Counted from the first letter of the stretch, positions 25,904 to 34,767 are shown. The stretch: 64,000 bases of DNA from an uncultured Candidatus Saccharibacteria bacterium (GCA_938036625.1 CALHQH010000045.1:1-64000), one strand, 5' to 3'. Numbers and translations: made by a program. Notes: generated by a model from the sequence alone, not told the origin.

Positions 25904-26968
25904 ATGAACGCAGACCAATCATCAGCTCAGCCAGCTGAAGCACCGAAGCCTATTAATGGTGCACAACTCGTCTCACTGATTAATGCACTACGTAAGTTCC
26001 CCTGGCCAATGACGTATGAGGTGTATGATAGCCTTATCCAAGAATTTGGCTGGCAACCCATCAGGCAGCCCGATGCAGCGCAGTCACAGAATGATAGCCA
26101 GCAATATATGCATTACGATGGCGGCGTGCCACTGCTTGCGACAGTGGAGAATGGCTTCGTTGAGTCGGTTGGTGGCAGTATGGTAGTTGATATGATTCAT
26201 GGGTTATCTACCGAGCAATGCCGTGAGCTCTACGACGAGTATTGTGCAGCAGGTACCACTGCGTGGGGCTGGCCAACCGATGTGCGGCGCAAAGACAACC
26301 TCGCCGGTACGATATGGAAAGGCTTTGCACCACAAACACCTGCTTCGTGGGAGCATGTCAGTATTAACATCAACGAGATGGATAAGACGATCATGTTTGT
26401 TGTTGCTAGTCGGCAAACTGGTGCGCCGCACGATGGCGCACGTCGACCGCGTACGATTCAGCCCTATCCGGGCCCCGACCCGCTGCCCCGCCTAGAGAGC
26501 GAACTAAACAAAGAGACATATTTCTCTCCAGAGCAATTCACTAGCTGGATCGACCGCATTCTCAGCCAACCATCACTGCGCTCTATGCAGCAGTTTGATA
26601 CCACAATGCAGAGCCACGGTTGGCAGCTGATGAAGCAAGAGGAGAATACCTACTGGTATTATGATGGGCCGCTGCGCGTTATGGTGTCGAGCGAAGGTGG
26701 TGCTGTATCGATGGTCGTCGTATGGTTTGCTAATGGTTCACCCACAGCAGAGTGCCTCGACCTCTACCACCAATACGTGCAGGCCGGGCAAACAGCCTGG
26801 GGTGAGCCAGATGATGAAGTGGACGAAGCTGAGCATGCTGCAGAAGGTCTGGCTATCTCGACCATCTGGACAACCGACCAAGACGACACCATCACCCTGA
26901 TGCAGAGCACGGATAAGCTCTATGTGCTGATTGATATTGCCAAGCGGCAGCAGCCCAAGACACCCTAA
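25904..26968 (+). CDS. Hypothetical protein with two copies of one domain
   Basis: 354 aa. Two similar units are visible. In unit 1 (about 30-170) YDSLIQEFGWQPIRQ, YMHYDGGVPLLATVENG and LYDEYCAAGTTAWGWP occur in order. In unit 2 (about 210-350) FDTTMQSHGWQLMKQ, YWYYDGPLRVMVSSEGG and LYHQYVQAGQTAWGEP occur in the same order. This is an internal duplication of roughly 140 residues joined by a Pro-rich linker. No signal peptide or catalytic motif is seen, so it is probably a cytoplasmic protein of unknown role. ATGAGG sits 6 nt before ATG as a modest ribosome site. Confidence 0.65.
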   Translation: MNADQSSAQPAEAPKPINGAQLVSLINALRKFPWPMTYEVYDSLIQEFGWQPIRQPDAAQSQNDSQQYMHYDGGVPLLATVENGFVESVGGSMVVDMIHGLSTEQCRELYDEYCAAGTTAWGWPTDVRRKDNLAGTIWKGFAPQTPASWEHVSININEMDKTIMFVVASRQTGAPHDGARRPRTIQPYPGPDPLPRLESELNKETYFSPEQFTSWIDRILSQPSLRSMQQFDTTMQSHGWQLMKQEENTYWYYDGPLRVMVSSEGGAVSMVVVWFANGSPTAECLDLYHQYVQAGQTAWGEPDDEVDEAEHAAEGLAISTIWTTDQDDTITLMQSTDKLYVLIDIAKRQQPKTP

Positions 26969-26980
26969 CTCGCCCCATGC

Positions 26981-26986
26981 TATAAT
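26981..26986 (+). promoter_or_regulatory. -10 box of metG
   Basis: TGC-TATAAT ends 6 bp before ATG 26993. The transcript is predicted to be leaderless. Confidence 0.7.
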
Positions 26987-26992
26987 ACCCCT

Positions 26993-28489
26993 ATGACCAA
27001 ACAACACGCCTACATCACCACTGCTATTCCTTATGTCAACGGTAAGCCGCATATTGGCAATGCGCTCGACTATCTCCTGGCCGATATCTGGGCGCGCTAT
27101 CAGAAGCAAAATGGCCACGAGGTGCGCTTCCAAGTTGGCACAGACGAACACGGCAATAAAATCGCTGCCAAGGCTCAGGCGAATGGGCTCGACCCGCAGA
27201 GCTATGTGGACAGCATGTATGGCAACTTCAAAGTCTTGATGGAGGCAGTTGGCGCAGAATACACTGACTTTATCCGCACGACTGACCTGCACCACGTCGC
27301 AGCAGTGCAGTACATCTGGCAGCGGCTTGCTCAGGCGGGGCTCATCTACAAGCACACCTATGAGGGCTGGTACTGCGTGGGGCATGAGGCGTTCTTTACC
27401 GACAAGGAAGTCCACGAGACGAATGGTATATGTCCTGATCACCAAACGCCGTATGAGCGCGTCTCAGAGGAGAACTACTACCTCAAAGCGAGTGCCTTTA
27501 CCGAGCAGATTCGCCAAGCCATTACTGAGGGACGGATGAAAATCGTACCTGAGTTCCGCAAAAATGAGTTCCTCGAGCTTATTAAAAATGGTGTCCAAGA
27601 TGTCTCAATTAGCCGTCCGCGCAAGACACTGAGCTGGGGTGTGCCAGTGCCAGGCGACGACAGCCAGGTGATGTACGTCTGGCTCGATGCCTTAGCCAAC
27701 TACATTACAGTGCTAGGCTATCCGGACAGGGCAGAATGGCAGGCATATTGGCCAGCCGATGTGCAGGTGATTGGCAAGGATATCTTGCGCTTCCACGCAG
27801 GGATCTGGCCCGCTATGTTGCTGGGGCTCGATCTGCCACTGCCCAAGACACTGCTCGTCCACGGCTTTGTCCATGTTGGGGGTAGTAAGATGAGCAAAAC
27901 AGTCGGCAATGTGGTTGATCCAATGGAGATTATCCAGAGCTATGGGGCTGATGCCTTCCGTTACTTCTTTGCCCGCCATATTCCTACTCAAGACGATGGA
28001 GACTTTACCTGGGAAAAATTTGAGAAGGCGTACAACGGCGAGCTTGGTAACGACCTCGGCAACCTTGTGCAGCGGGTGGCAGCTATGCTGACGCGCTACC
28101 AAGCAGGAGTGATTGGCGATGCGCCGCAAGCCGAGCACGATATGACCATCTACCGCGACATGATGCAACGGCTGGAGTTTGACAAAGCACTCGATGAGGT
28201 ATGGAGCTCTGTCCGCAGCCTCAACCAATACCTCGAGCGGGTCAAGCCATGGGAGATCGCCAAGTGCCGCGCCACCGACCACGATGCCGAGTCGCACCTG
28301 AGTGAAGTCTTAGCCTATGCGGCCAGTACTTTGCTACAGATTGCCGATGAGCTCGTGCCATTCATGCCTGCCACCGCTCAGGCTATCCACACTATCTTTG
28401 GCACTGGCGTCGTGCCAGCCGACGTCCCACCGCTGTTCCCGAAGCGCTACATCCACACTCCCGACCCGCGAGCTCGCGCCGCCTCATAA
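26993..28489 (+). CDS. metG: Methionyl-tRNA synthetase
   Basis: 498 aa class I synthetase charging tRNA-Met. PYVNGKPHIGNAL contains the HIGH-type motif (HIGN), VGTDEHGNKI is the Met-binding region, and GSKMSKTVGN is the KMSKS loop (about 298). The helical anticodon domain follows. The C-terminal dimerisation (OB-fold) domain found in E. coli MetRS is absent, as in the short form of the enzyme. No CPxC zinc knuckle is apparent in the connective region, where ICPDHQT has a single Cys. Confidence 0.96.
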   Translation: MTKQHAYITTAIPYVNGKPHIGNALDYLLADIWARYQKQNGHEVRFQVGTDEHGNKIAAKAQANGLDPQSYVDSMYGNFKVLMEAVGAEYTDFIRTTDLHHVAAVQYIWQRLAQAGLIYKHTYEGWYCVGHEAFFTDKEVHETNGICPDHQTPYERVSEENYYLKASAFTEQIRQAITEGRMKIVPEFRKNEFLELIKNGVQDVSISRPRKTLSWGVPVPGDDSQVMYVWLDALANYITVLGYPDRAEWQAYWPADVQVIGKDILRFHAGIWPAMLLGLDLPLPKTLLVHGFVHVGGSKMSKTVGNVVDPMEIIQSYGADAFRYFFARHIPTQDDGDFTWEKFEKAYNGELGNDLGNLVQRVAAMLTRYQAGVIGDAPQAEHDMTIYRDMMQRLEFDKALDEVWSSVRSLNQYLERVKPWEIAKCRATDHDAESHLSEVLAYAASTLLQIADELVPFMPATAQAIHTIFGTGVVPADVPPLFPKRYIHTPDPRARAAS

Positions 28490-28504
28490 ACAAAGGAGTA
28501 AGCT

Positions 28505-29353
28505 ATGACAAGTGATATAACACATACTCACAGCAGCACATCAACCATGCCGCGCCTCATCGACTCGCATTGCCACCTGCACGATAGCGAGTTCTACGAC
28601 GATGCAACGCGCGAGGCAGCCTATCAGCAGGCGGTTCAGGTTGGCGTTGCTATGATCTGCGTCGGGACGGATGTGCGCAGCTCGCGTCAGGCAGTGCAGT
28701 TTGCCCTGGCACACGACCACTGCTATGCAGCGGTGGGTATTCATCCCCATGATGCCGAAGCAGCGGGTGAGGCAGGCATTGTAGCCATCCGCGAGCTCCT
28801 CGCTGAGCGGCCACTCCGGCAGGGCCGGCCCGTCATCGTGGGGGTGGGGGAAATTGGCTTAGATTATTTTTATGACAATAGCGCCCGCCCAGCGCAGCAG
28901 CAATGCCTCCAGGCGCAGATGCAGCTCGCAGCGGAGTTTCAGCTGCCCGTTAGCTTCCATGTGCGCGACGAGAAGCAAGCGCACGGCGCAGTGTGGCAGG
29001 ACTTTTGGCCTATCTACGATGCCCAGCCAGTGCGCGGCGTTTTGCACAGCTTTACTGATACCCAGGCTCAGCTCGAGCAGGGGCGTGCTCGCGGATTGTA
29101 TATTGGCGTCAATGGCATCAGCACCTTCACGAAGGACAGTGCTCAGCAGCAGCTCTACACCGATCTTCCACTCGATGCAATACTGCTTGAGACCGACGCT
29201 CCCTTCTTGACTCCGGTACCCTTCCGTGGTAGAATCAACCTACCGGCTTATGTGGAGGAGGTAGCCCGTGACCAAGCAGCCAAGAAGAGCCTGCCCGTCG
29301 CGCGCATCGCCACCACCACAACGGCAAATGTACAAAGGTTATTTCATATATGA
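28505..29353 (+). CDS. TatD family metal-dependent hydrolase/DNase
   Basis: 282 aa TIM-barrel amidohydrolase-type enzyme. DSHCHLHD (metal ligands, about 20-27), AVGIHPHD, GVGEIGLDY, FHVRD, VLHSFT and LETDAPFLTP are in the right order. TatD proteins are 3'-5' DNases or related metal-dependent hydrolases in the cytoplasm. ATG 28505 follows AAAGGAG at 7 nt. A later Met (MPRLIDSHCH, 28547) is where homology begins. The gene follows metG by 15 bp, a common pairing in bacteria. Confidence 0.93.
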   Translation: MTSDITHTHSSTSTMPRLIDSHCHLHDSEFYDDATREAAYQQAVQVGVAMICVGTDVRSSRQAVQFALAHDHCYAAVGIHPHDAEAAGEAGIVAIRELLAERPLRQGRPVIVGVGEIGLDYFYDNSARPAQQQCLQAQMQLAAEFQLPVSFHVRDEKQAHGAVWQDFWPIYDAQPVRGVLHSFTDTQAQLEQGRARGLYIGVNGISTFTKDSAQQQLYTDLPLDAILLETDAPFLTPVPFRGRINLPAYVEEVARDQAAKKSLPVARIATTTTANVQRLFHI

Positions 29354-29850
29354 GCGGTGAGAGTTTCTTTCTAATAAATCACACAACAAAACAAGAGCCC
29401 GTCAGTCAGGGCAATTTTACGCAGGAGCAAAAGCCACAACCAGGAGAGAACCGCTCTGGTATTATGTCGTATGAGGATCTCATGGCAGAACGGCGGGCGA
29501 AGCGTGTTGCAGCAGGACTTGCTGATGCTTTGCGTGCATATAATGGCACGACAAGGGATGAGAATAAGGGTAAGACGGTATCCCCAGAAGCAATTTATCG
29601 TGAGAATATACTCTATGCTGCACAGGTAACGAGTCTTGTGCTAGAAATGCGTAAAGATCAGCTTAGGACGAGTGGCAGCCAAGATGCGAGCAAGCTACTT
29701 GAAGAGAATAGTGGAATGACTGGTGTGAATAGTGCTCTTAAGGAGTCTTTTACTGCTGATGATGAGATTAATTCCGATTTTTGGAACAAAAAGATTGACG
29801 AAGAAGAAACTGGGCCGGATGATCGGTCGCACTGGGGGCTCGCTGCCTAG
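29350..29850 (+). CDS. Hypothetical protein
   Basis: 166 aa, hydrophilic, not recognised. The first 40 residues look disordered. A helical segment, SYEDLMAERRAKRVAAGLADALRAY, follows, and the tail is acidic (DEEETGPDDRSHWGL). Its ATG overlaps the TatD stop and its stop shares a base with the GTG of the next gene. It is therefore embedded in the metG-tatD operon and translationally coupled. Confidence 0.6.
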   Translation: MSGESFFLINHTTKQEPVSQGNFTQEQKPQPGENRSGIMSYEDLMAERRAKRVAAGLADALRAYNGTTRDENKGKTVSPEAIYRENILYAAQVTSLVLEMRKDQLRTSGSQDASKLLEENSGMTGVNSALKESFTADDEINSDFWNKKIDEEETGPDDRSHWGLAA

Positions 29851-30287
29851 TGAAAAAGCCAAGCTCGCTCCTTGGCAAGGCCTATGCGCTGCTGGCGGGT
29901 GATACTAGCGTTGGTAAGTCGAAGAAGCGGCCCTTTAAACGCTATACTGAGCGCGAGCTCATTACGCTCGAGAGTGAGATTGGGGCGGAGCTATTTGGCC
30001 CGGTAGAGAAGGGTCGGCACCGCGAATTCTTTTGCTTAGACGAAAAAACTTGGATCTGGCACGAAGAGTGGACAGACGAGAGGCGCCACATCCAGACCAA
30101 TACTATCCGCTACGAGATTAACGACCAAGGCATCCTCAAAGCACAAGAGGGTGCTCGCTACAGCTATCTGACCGGTGATGAACTCCGTAATTTTGTCATG
30201 GCGACGCGCTTATATTATGAGCGGGTGGCGCGCGAGATTTACCGCGTTGATCCCAATACTGGCCAGCGTTTCGCCGATCCGGACTAG
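29850..30287 (+). CDS. Hypothetical protein, GTG start
   Basis: 145 aa, unknown family. A basic N-terminus (KSKKRPFKRYTERELITLES) leads into a beta-rich middle with many aromatics (REFFCLDEKTWIWHEEW, IRYEINDQGI) and a helical end (ELRNFVMATRLYYERVAREIY). Start GTG 29850 overlaps the previous stop by one base, indicating coupling. The coupled pair 29350-30287 probably works as a unit. Confidence 0.65.
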   Translation: MKKPSSLLGKAYALLAGDTSVGKSKKRPFKRYTERELITLESEIGAELFGPVEKGRHREFFCLDEKTWIWHEEWTDERRHIQTNTIRYEINDQGILKAQEGARYSYLTGDELRNFVMATRLYYERVAREIYRVDPNTGQRFADPD

Positions 30288-30292
30288 AGTGC

Positions 30293-30298
30293 TATACT
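30293..30298 (+). promoter_or_regulatory. -10 box of the cysteine desulfurase operon
   Basis: TGC-TATACT ends 7 bp before GTG 30306. This is a leaderless geometry with a GTG start. Confidence 0.6.
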
Positions 30299-30305
30299 AA
30301 TTGGA

Positions 30306-31469
30306 GTGAAACCAGAGATGATATATTGCGACCACGCAGCGGCCACGCCGATGGATGACCGTGTTTTGGCGGCGATGCAGCCCTACTTTGCAGAGCAGTT
30401 TTTTAACCCGTCCAGTCCCTATGCGCCAGCAGTAGCGGTGCGGCAGGCCTATAGCCAGGCAAAGCACCGTCTTGCGGTGGCGCTGGGCGGCAAGCCAGAT
30501 GAAATTATTATGACGGCGGGTGCGACGGAGTCGATCAACCTTATGTTTGCTGGCGTACACGGCCATGTGGTGACGGCAAATATTGAACACCACGCCGTCC
30601 TGGCAGCAGCGCACCAGTATGATGTGACAGTGGTAGCGGCTAACCCAAAGGGTGTAGTGACGCCCGAGGCGATTGCCCAGGTGATTCGTCCAGAGACGGT
30701 ACTCGTCAGTATTGCTCTGGCCAATAATGAGCTGGGGACGATTCAGCCGTTGCGGGCGATCGCCGCAGTGGTAGCGCACGAGCGCCAGCGACGACTCGAA
30801 GCAGGTGAGCCAACGCCGCTCTACCTCCACAGTGATGCCTCGCAGGGGGCAGGTCAGCTCGATATTAATGTGGCGCGCCTTGGCGTGGATGCACTAACGC
30901 TTAATGCGGGCAAGATATACGGCCCTAAGCAAGTTGGTCTCTTATGGCTGGCTAGTCAGGTGCGGCTTGATCCGCTCATCGTTGGTGGCGGGCAAGAGCG
31001 TGGCCTGCGCAGTGGGACAGAGAATGTGGCCGGTGCGGTCGGCTTTGCAACGGCACTTGAACTTGCCCAGGCACACCGCAAATCCGAGGCGCAGCGCCTT
31101 GAACATCTGCGTAACAGCATGCAGCACACGCTATGTGAGCACATCCCTACGGCAGTTGTCTCGGGTGATATGAAGCATCGCTTGGCGGGTCATCTGCATA
31201 TCTCGTTCCCCGGGGTGGATGCCGAGCGGCTCATTTTCTTACTTGAGCGCGATGGGGTGCTGGTGGCGACTGGCAGCGCCTGTGCGGCCAATAAAGGGCT
31301 GCGTAGCCATGTCCTGACGGCGATTGGCCTGCCGCCAGAGGTAGCCGACGGAAGTCTACGCATCAGCCTGGGACGGCTCTCGACCGAGGAGAACTGCCAG
31401 CGCGCGGCGCAGTGCATCATTGCGGCGGTGCAGCACGAGCAGCAGCGGATGAAAGGGGCGCGGCGATGA
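30306..31469 (+). CDS. Cysteine desulfurase (NifS/IscS class)
   Basis: 387 aa PLP enzyme that takes sulfur from cysteine as an enzyme persulfide. YCDHAAATPMDD opens the fold, TAGATESIN and EHHAVL are PLP-pocket motifs, NAGKIYGPKQVG has the Schiff-base Lys (about 204), and TGSACAANKGLRSH carries the catalytic Cys (about 325). GTG 30306 fits the promoter spacing. ATG 30318 (MIYCDHAA) is possible. It is followed directly by ydcF-like and mnmA genes with ATGA overlaps, so the likely sulfur acceptor is MnmA for tRNA 2-thiolation. Confidence 0.94.
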   Translation: MKPEMIYCDHAAATPMDDRVLAAMQPYFAEQFFNPSSPYAPAVAVRQAYSQAKHRLAVALGGKPDEIIMTAGATESINLMFAGVHGHVVTANIEHHAVLAAAHQYDVTVVAANPKGVVTPEAIAQVIRPETVLVSIALANNELGTIQPLRAIAAVVAHERQRRLEAGEPTPLYLHSDASQGAGQLDINVARLGVDALTLNAGKIYGPKQVGLLWLASQVRLDPLIVGGGQERGLRSGTENVAGAVGFATALELAQAHRKSEAQRLEHLRNSMQHTLCEHIPTAVVSGDMKHRLAGHLHISFPGVDAERLIFLLERDGVLVATGSACAANKGLRSHVLTAIGLPPEVADGSLRISLGRLSTEENCQRAAQCIIAAVQHEQQRMKGARR

Positions 31470-32071
31470 AATTATTACGCTGGCTTGCCGGGATATTTAT
31501 CGCCCTGATGCTCCTTGTGTGGCTTGGTGGGCGCTGGCTGACGCGCGACGACCTTGCCACCTGCCAAGCAGCCCCGAGCAGTGCTGAGCAGTGCCAGGCT
31601 GCTGATGCTATTGTGGCCGTGAGTGGTGGCGACACTCAGGCCCGCACCGCCGAAGCGATTCGCCTCTACCAAAATGGCTGGGCGCGCTTCATCGTCTTCT
31701 CAGGTGCTGCCGCCGATAAGACTGGCCCAAGCAATGCCGAGGCAATGCGCCGCCAAGCTGTAGCAGCTGGCGTGCCCGACCGTGCTATCCTCACTGAGGA
31801 ACTGAGCGAAACCACCCGCCAAAATGCCAAAAAAACTGGCCAGCTTCTCCGCCAAAAGAATCTTGACTCGATCATCCTCGTCACTAGCGCCTACCACTCG
31901 CGCCGCGTTGCACTGGAGTTTGGCCAGTATGTGCCACACATCGCCATGCGCAGCCACCCTGTCGCTACCGACAAACAGTGGTCAGACACCTGGTGGCTTA
32001 CGCCAAGTGGTTGGCAGCTGACAATCGAAGAGCTGGTGAAAATCGGCTGGTTCAAGGTGGTGCGGCCATGA
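31466..32071 (+). CDS. YdcF family (DUF218) membrane-anchored protein
   Basis: 201 aa. One N-terminal membrane helix (about 6-24) is followed by a DUF218 domain: ADAIVAVSGGDTQARTAEAIRLY, FSGAAADKTGPSNAEAM, LSETTRQNAKKT and VTSAYHSRRVALEF. Family members include SanA/ElyC-type proteins linked to envelope integrity. The biochemical role is not settled. Start 31466 overlaps the desulfurase stop (ATGA). Confidence 0.88.
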   Translation: MKLLRWLAGIFIALMLLVWLGGRWLTRDDLATCQAAPSSAEQCQAADAIVAVSGGDTQARTAEAIRLYQNGWARFIVFSGAAADKTGPSNAEAMRRQAVAAGVPDRAILTEELSETTRQNAKKTGQLLRQKNLDSIILVTSAYHSRRVALEFGQYVPHIAMRSHPVATDKQWSDTWWLTPSGWQLTIEELVKIGWFKVVRP

Positions 32072-33186
32072 CACAGCGCGTCTTTGTCGGGATGAGCGGG
32101 GGGGTGGACAGCAGCCTCACCGCAGCGCTGCTGGTGGAGCAGGGCTACGACGTGACCGGTGTGTATATGAAAAACTGGAGCCAAGATCTGCCTGGCATGC
32201 AGTGCCCCTGGGCGGAAGACTTAGCTGATGCCAAGCGGGTCGCGGTGCAGCTGGGTATCGACTTTATCGTCTTTGATTTTGAGCATGACTACAAGCACAA
32301 GGTGGTAGACTACATGCTAGCTGAGTACCAAGCTGGGCGCACGCCTAACCCCGATATTATGTGCAATCAAGAGATTAAGTTTCGGCTCTTTCTCGATACA
32401 GCGCGCGAGCGTGGGGCTGACCTCATTGCTACGGGCCATTATGCGCAGACTGGTGGTGTATGTGCAGAGGATAACAGCGCAGCGACTAGTCAAGAACATT
32501 CATTCCAGCCTGATCGCCTCTACCGCGCAACCGATGCAGCCAAAGACCAGACCTACTTCCTCTACCGCGTGACGAGTGATGCACTCCAGCATACGCTCTT
32601 CCCCCTTGGTGGCTACACCAAGCAGCAGGTGCGGCGCATGGCCAGTGAGCGTGGCCTCTGGACGGCGCGCAAACAGGAATCGATGGGGGTGTGCTTTGTT
32701 GGCAACGTTGGTATGCGAGACTTCCTCAGCCAGTATATATCCACTCGCCCGGGCGATATTATCGACAAGCAAACAGGGGTGGTGCTGGGCCGGCACGATG
32801 GCGCGATCTTCTACACCCTAGGCCAGCGCCATGGGCTGGATGTCGGCGGTGGCTTGCCATACTATGTGGTAGGCAAGGACATGGCAGCAAATGTGGTGTA
32901 TGTGAGCCGCAATATGAATGACGAAGCGATGTGGCGCCATGATGTGCTGGTGGGTGATTTGCACTGGATTCATGGTGCACCAGCGGCGAGCGACCAGCTG
33001 ACCGTCCGCCTGCGCCACCGTGGCCAGCTGAGGCAGTGCACGCTGCAGTACGACTCAGCTCAAGCCCAAGCTACTCTCCATCTGAGCGACCCCGAGCGGG
33101 CCGTAGCAGCCGGCCAGTCAGCTGTGATCTACCGCGGGGCAGAGTGCCTTGGCGGAGGGATTGTTGTCGATCCCGTGATTGCATAG
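32068..33186 (+). CDS. mnmA: tRNA-uridine 2-sulfurtransferase MnmA
   Basis: 372 aa. It makes the 2-thio group at U34 of tRNAs for Lys, Glu and Gln. The N-type ATP pyrophosphatase P-loop GMSGGVDSSL is at about 8-17. NPDIMCNQEIKF has the first catalytic Cys (about 98) and GVCFVGNVGMRDFL the second (about 208). The C-terminal beta barrel is present. ATG 32068 overlaps the ydcF-like stop, which fixes the start. The desulfurase in the same operon is the natural sulfur donor. No TusA or TusBCDE genes are seen here. Confidence 0.96.
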   Translation: MTQRVFVGMSGGVDSSLTAALLVEQGYDVTGVYMKNWSQDLPGMQCPWAEDLADAKRVAVQLGIDFIVFDFEHDYKHKVVDYMLAEYQAGRTPNPDIMCNQEIKFRLFLDTARERGADLIATGHYAQTGGVCAEDNSAATSQEHSFQPDRLYRATDAAKDQTYFLYRVTSDALQHTLFPLGGYTKQQVRRMASERGLWTARKQESMGVCFVGNVGMRDFLSQYISTRPGDIIDKQTGVVLGRHDGAIFYTLGQRHGLDVGGGLPYYVVGKDMAANVVYVSRNMNDEAMWRHDVLVGDLHWIHGAPAASDQLTVRLRHRGQLRQCTLQYDSAQAQATLHLSDPERAVAAGQSAVIYRGAECLGGGIVVDPVIA

Positions 33187-33355
33187 CTACTAATTATCTC
33201 AACAATGAGTGGAAAACAGAGAGGCTGTTCTGCATTCTGCAAGGCATATACACCCGATCACTAGGCGCTGTTCCGGAAACGACAGCCGAGATTAATGCGC
33301 AAGAGGGTATGACCGCAACTGAGAATAGTACATCGCAACCTCAGTAGCAAGTCTG
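33187..33355. other. Intergenic stretch after mnmA without a clear gene
   Basis: A 19-codon ORF from ATG 33205 is the only short frame and lacks a ribosome site or promoter geometry. I see no strong terminator hairpin. The promoter of the surface protein begins at 33356. Confidence 0.3.
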
Positions 33356-33385
33356 TTGACAACCCAAACGACAGTTTCGTATACT
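33356..33385 (+). promoter_or_regulatory. Promoter of the LADTG surface protein
   Basis: TTGACA (33356-33361), 18 bp, TATACT (33380-33385). The start is about 27 nt upstream of ATG 33419, leaving room for an AAGGGGGG ribosome site. This is a classic led transcript, unlike the leaderless neighbours. Confidence 0.75.
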
Positions 33386-33418
33386 GACACTTATAGACAA
33401 CCATAAGGGGGGATTATT

Positions 33419-34525
33419 ATGAGGGTAAAACACATTCACTCTCGGATGAGAGTTATTGCCGCGGCGGCAGTCGTCGTTGGTGGCGTTGGGCTTGTGGGGC
33501 CGCAGCTTGTGGCGCATCAGGCGTATGCTGATGCTGACACTACCGCACCAGTCTTTACGCCAGCCAAGCCAGAGAAGCTCGTGGCGCGAGCGGGTCGCTC
33601 AATTGCCGATGCGGTGCGTACTGTGGCAGCGAATGATGGGGCAGACGGAACAGGTGTTAATAGTGATGGCGTGGTTATCGACGCAAAAAACCTTGACCTT
33701 GCAAACCCAAAACCAGGCATATATACAATCACCTACCGTGCGGTCGATAATGCCAATAATAAAGCAGAGGTAACGCGCGAAGTAGAAATCACAACTACCG
33801 AAAAGCTCGAAGCGAAGCTAGCTGAGCCGATGGTGTTAGATGGCTACAGTCCACACACCAGGGCGGAGGCAATATCCAAGCAGGTGATTGCCCGTGCCGT
33901 GGTGGCTGATGAGACATCTCCTCAGGCTGTGATCGACAAAGCATTGCAAGAGCTCCAGCAAGCAATCGATGATCTCCGCGTTGACCATACCGACTACGAC
34001 AAAGCTAAGCAAGAGCTTGCTGCTGCGCCAGCCTATGTGGCAGCAGACAAGGACGTTGCTGCAGCAGCGACAGAGGCAGATCGCCTGGCAAATCTCAAAG
34101 CAACCACGACGTCAGAGCTTACCAAAGCGACGAAGGCGCTCACCACTGCTATAGCTACAGCTATCCAGGAGGATCAAGCACGCCAAAAGACAGCCGCGCA
34201 AGCCGTTGATGCACTCGAAGCTAAGCCGGATCTTGCACTGCTTGCAACGACCCAGTCAGTGGTCAATACTGTCAAAGACGATGCAGTCAAGGTGGCACTG
34301 CAGCGACGGGTTGACGCAATCCGCACTGCGCTGCAACCACAACAACCACAGCAAGCTGCCACCACACCCAAGACGGCAGCCCACACGCCCAAGCAGACGC
34401 ATTCTGTAGCAGCTGCGCTTGCCGACACGGGTGCCAACCTCTGGCTCCTTGGTGGAGCGGGTGTTGCTCTTGTTGGCGGGGCGGTTGGCCTGTGGCGTTA
34501 TCGCAACAAGTTGTTCAAGCGTTAG
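33419..34525 (+). CDS. Secreted surface protein with LADTG cell-wall sorting signal
   Basis: 368 aa. It has a signal peptide (about 1-38, basic MRVKHIHSRMR then hydrophobic, cleavage near AYADA) and a DUF5011-like Ig-type domain (about 45-125; GIYTITYRAVDNANNKAEV). A long Ala/Lys/Asp-rich helical region follows (about 130-320, FIVAR-like), then a Pro/Gln/Thr linker. The C-terminus has LADTG, a hydrophobic helix and a basic tail (RYRNKLFKR). That tripartite end is a sortase signal, and LAxTG suits a class E-type sortase as in actinobacteria. The protein is predicted to be wall-attached, perhaps for contact with a host cell. No sortase gene is in this window. Confidence 0.82.
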   Translation: MRVKHIHSRMRVIAAAAVVVGGVGLVGPQLVAHQAYADADTTAPVFTPAKPEKLVARAGRSIADAVRTVAANDGADGTGVNSDGVVIDAKNLDLANPKPGIYTITYRAVDNANNKAEVTREVEITTTEKLEAKLAEPMVLDGYSPHTRAEAISKQVIARAVVADETSPQAVIDKALQELQQAIDDLRVDHTDYDKAKQELAAAPAYVAADKDVAAAATEADRLANLKATTTSELTKATKALTTAIATAIQEDQARQKTAAQAVDALEAKPDLALLATTQSVVNTVKDDAVKVALQRRVDAIRTALQPQQPQQAATTPKTAAHTPKQTHSVAAALADTGANLWLLGGAGVALVGGAVGLWRYRNKLFKR

Positions 34526-34541
34526 CAGTAGTATAACACCG

Positions 34542-34571
34542 CAAAAATCGGCTCGGATGAGTCGATTTTTG
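34542..34571 (+). terminator. Intrinsic terminator after the surface protein
   Basis: CAAAAATCG pairs with CGATTTTTG, with an inner CTC/GAG stem and GGAT loop. The right arm itself supplies the T tract. The following 34574-34754 holds no convincing gene. Confidence 0.8.
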
Positions 34572-34754
34572 TATGGAGGCATCCGCATTGACGATACTCT
34601 TTTTGCGATGCGAAAAACTTCTCAACGCCATTACGCTACACGTGCTCGGGAATAGCCTAAGAAGTGATACTCGGTGTGATGATGAGGTCGCGCCAAAACG
34701 TGATGAGGTAAGCGTGGAATACCACCAAAGATGCACGAGGTAGTGTGTCCGTGC

Positions 34755-34760
34755 TATAAT
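34755..34760 (+). promoter_or_regulatory. -10 box of alaS
   Basis: TGC-TATAAT ends 7 bp before ATG 34768. The transcript is predicted to be leaderless, which also excludes a T-box leader. Confidence 0.7.
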
Positions 34761-34767
34761 ACCCCCT

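Noticed and set aside
34573..34743. 56-codon plus-strand frame between the surface protein terminator and alaS
   Set aside because: It starts directly in the terminator's T tract with no ribosome site or -10 box at the right distance.
34640..34767. T-box leader for alaS
   Set aside because: The -10 box lies 7 bp before the ATG, leaving no leader. No T-box sequence is seen.
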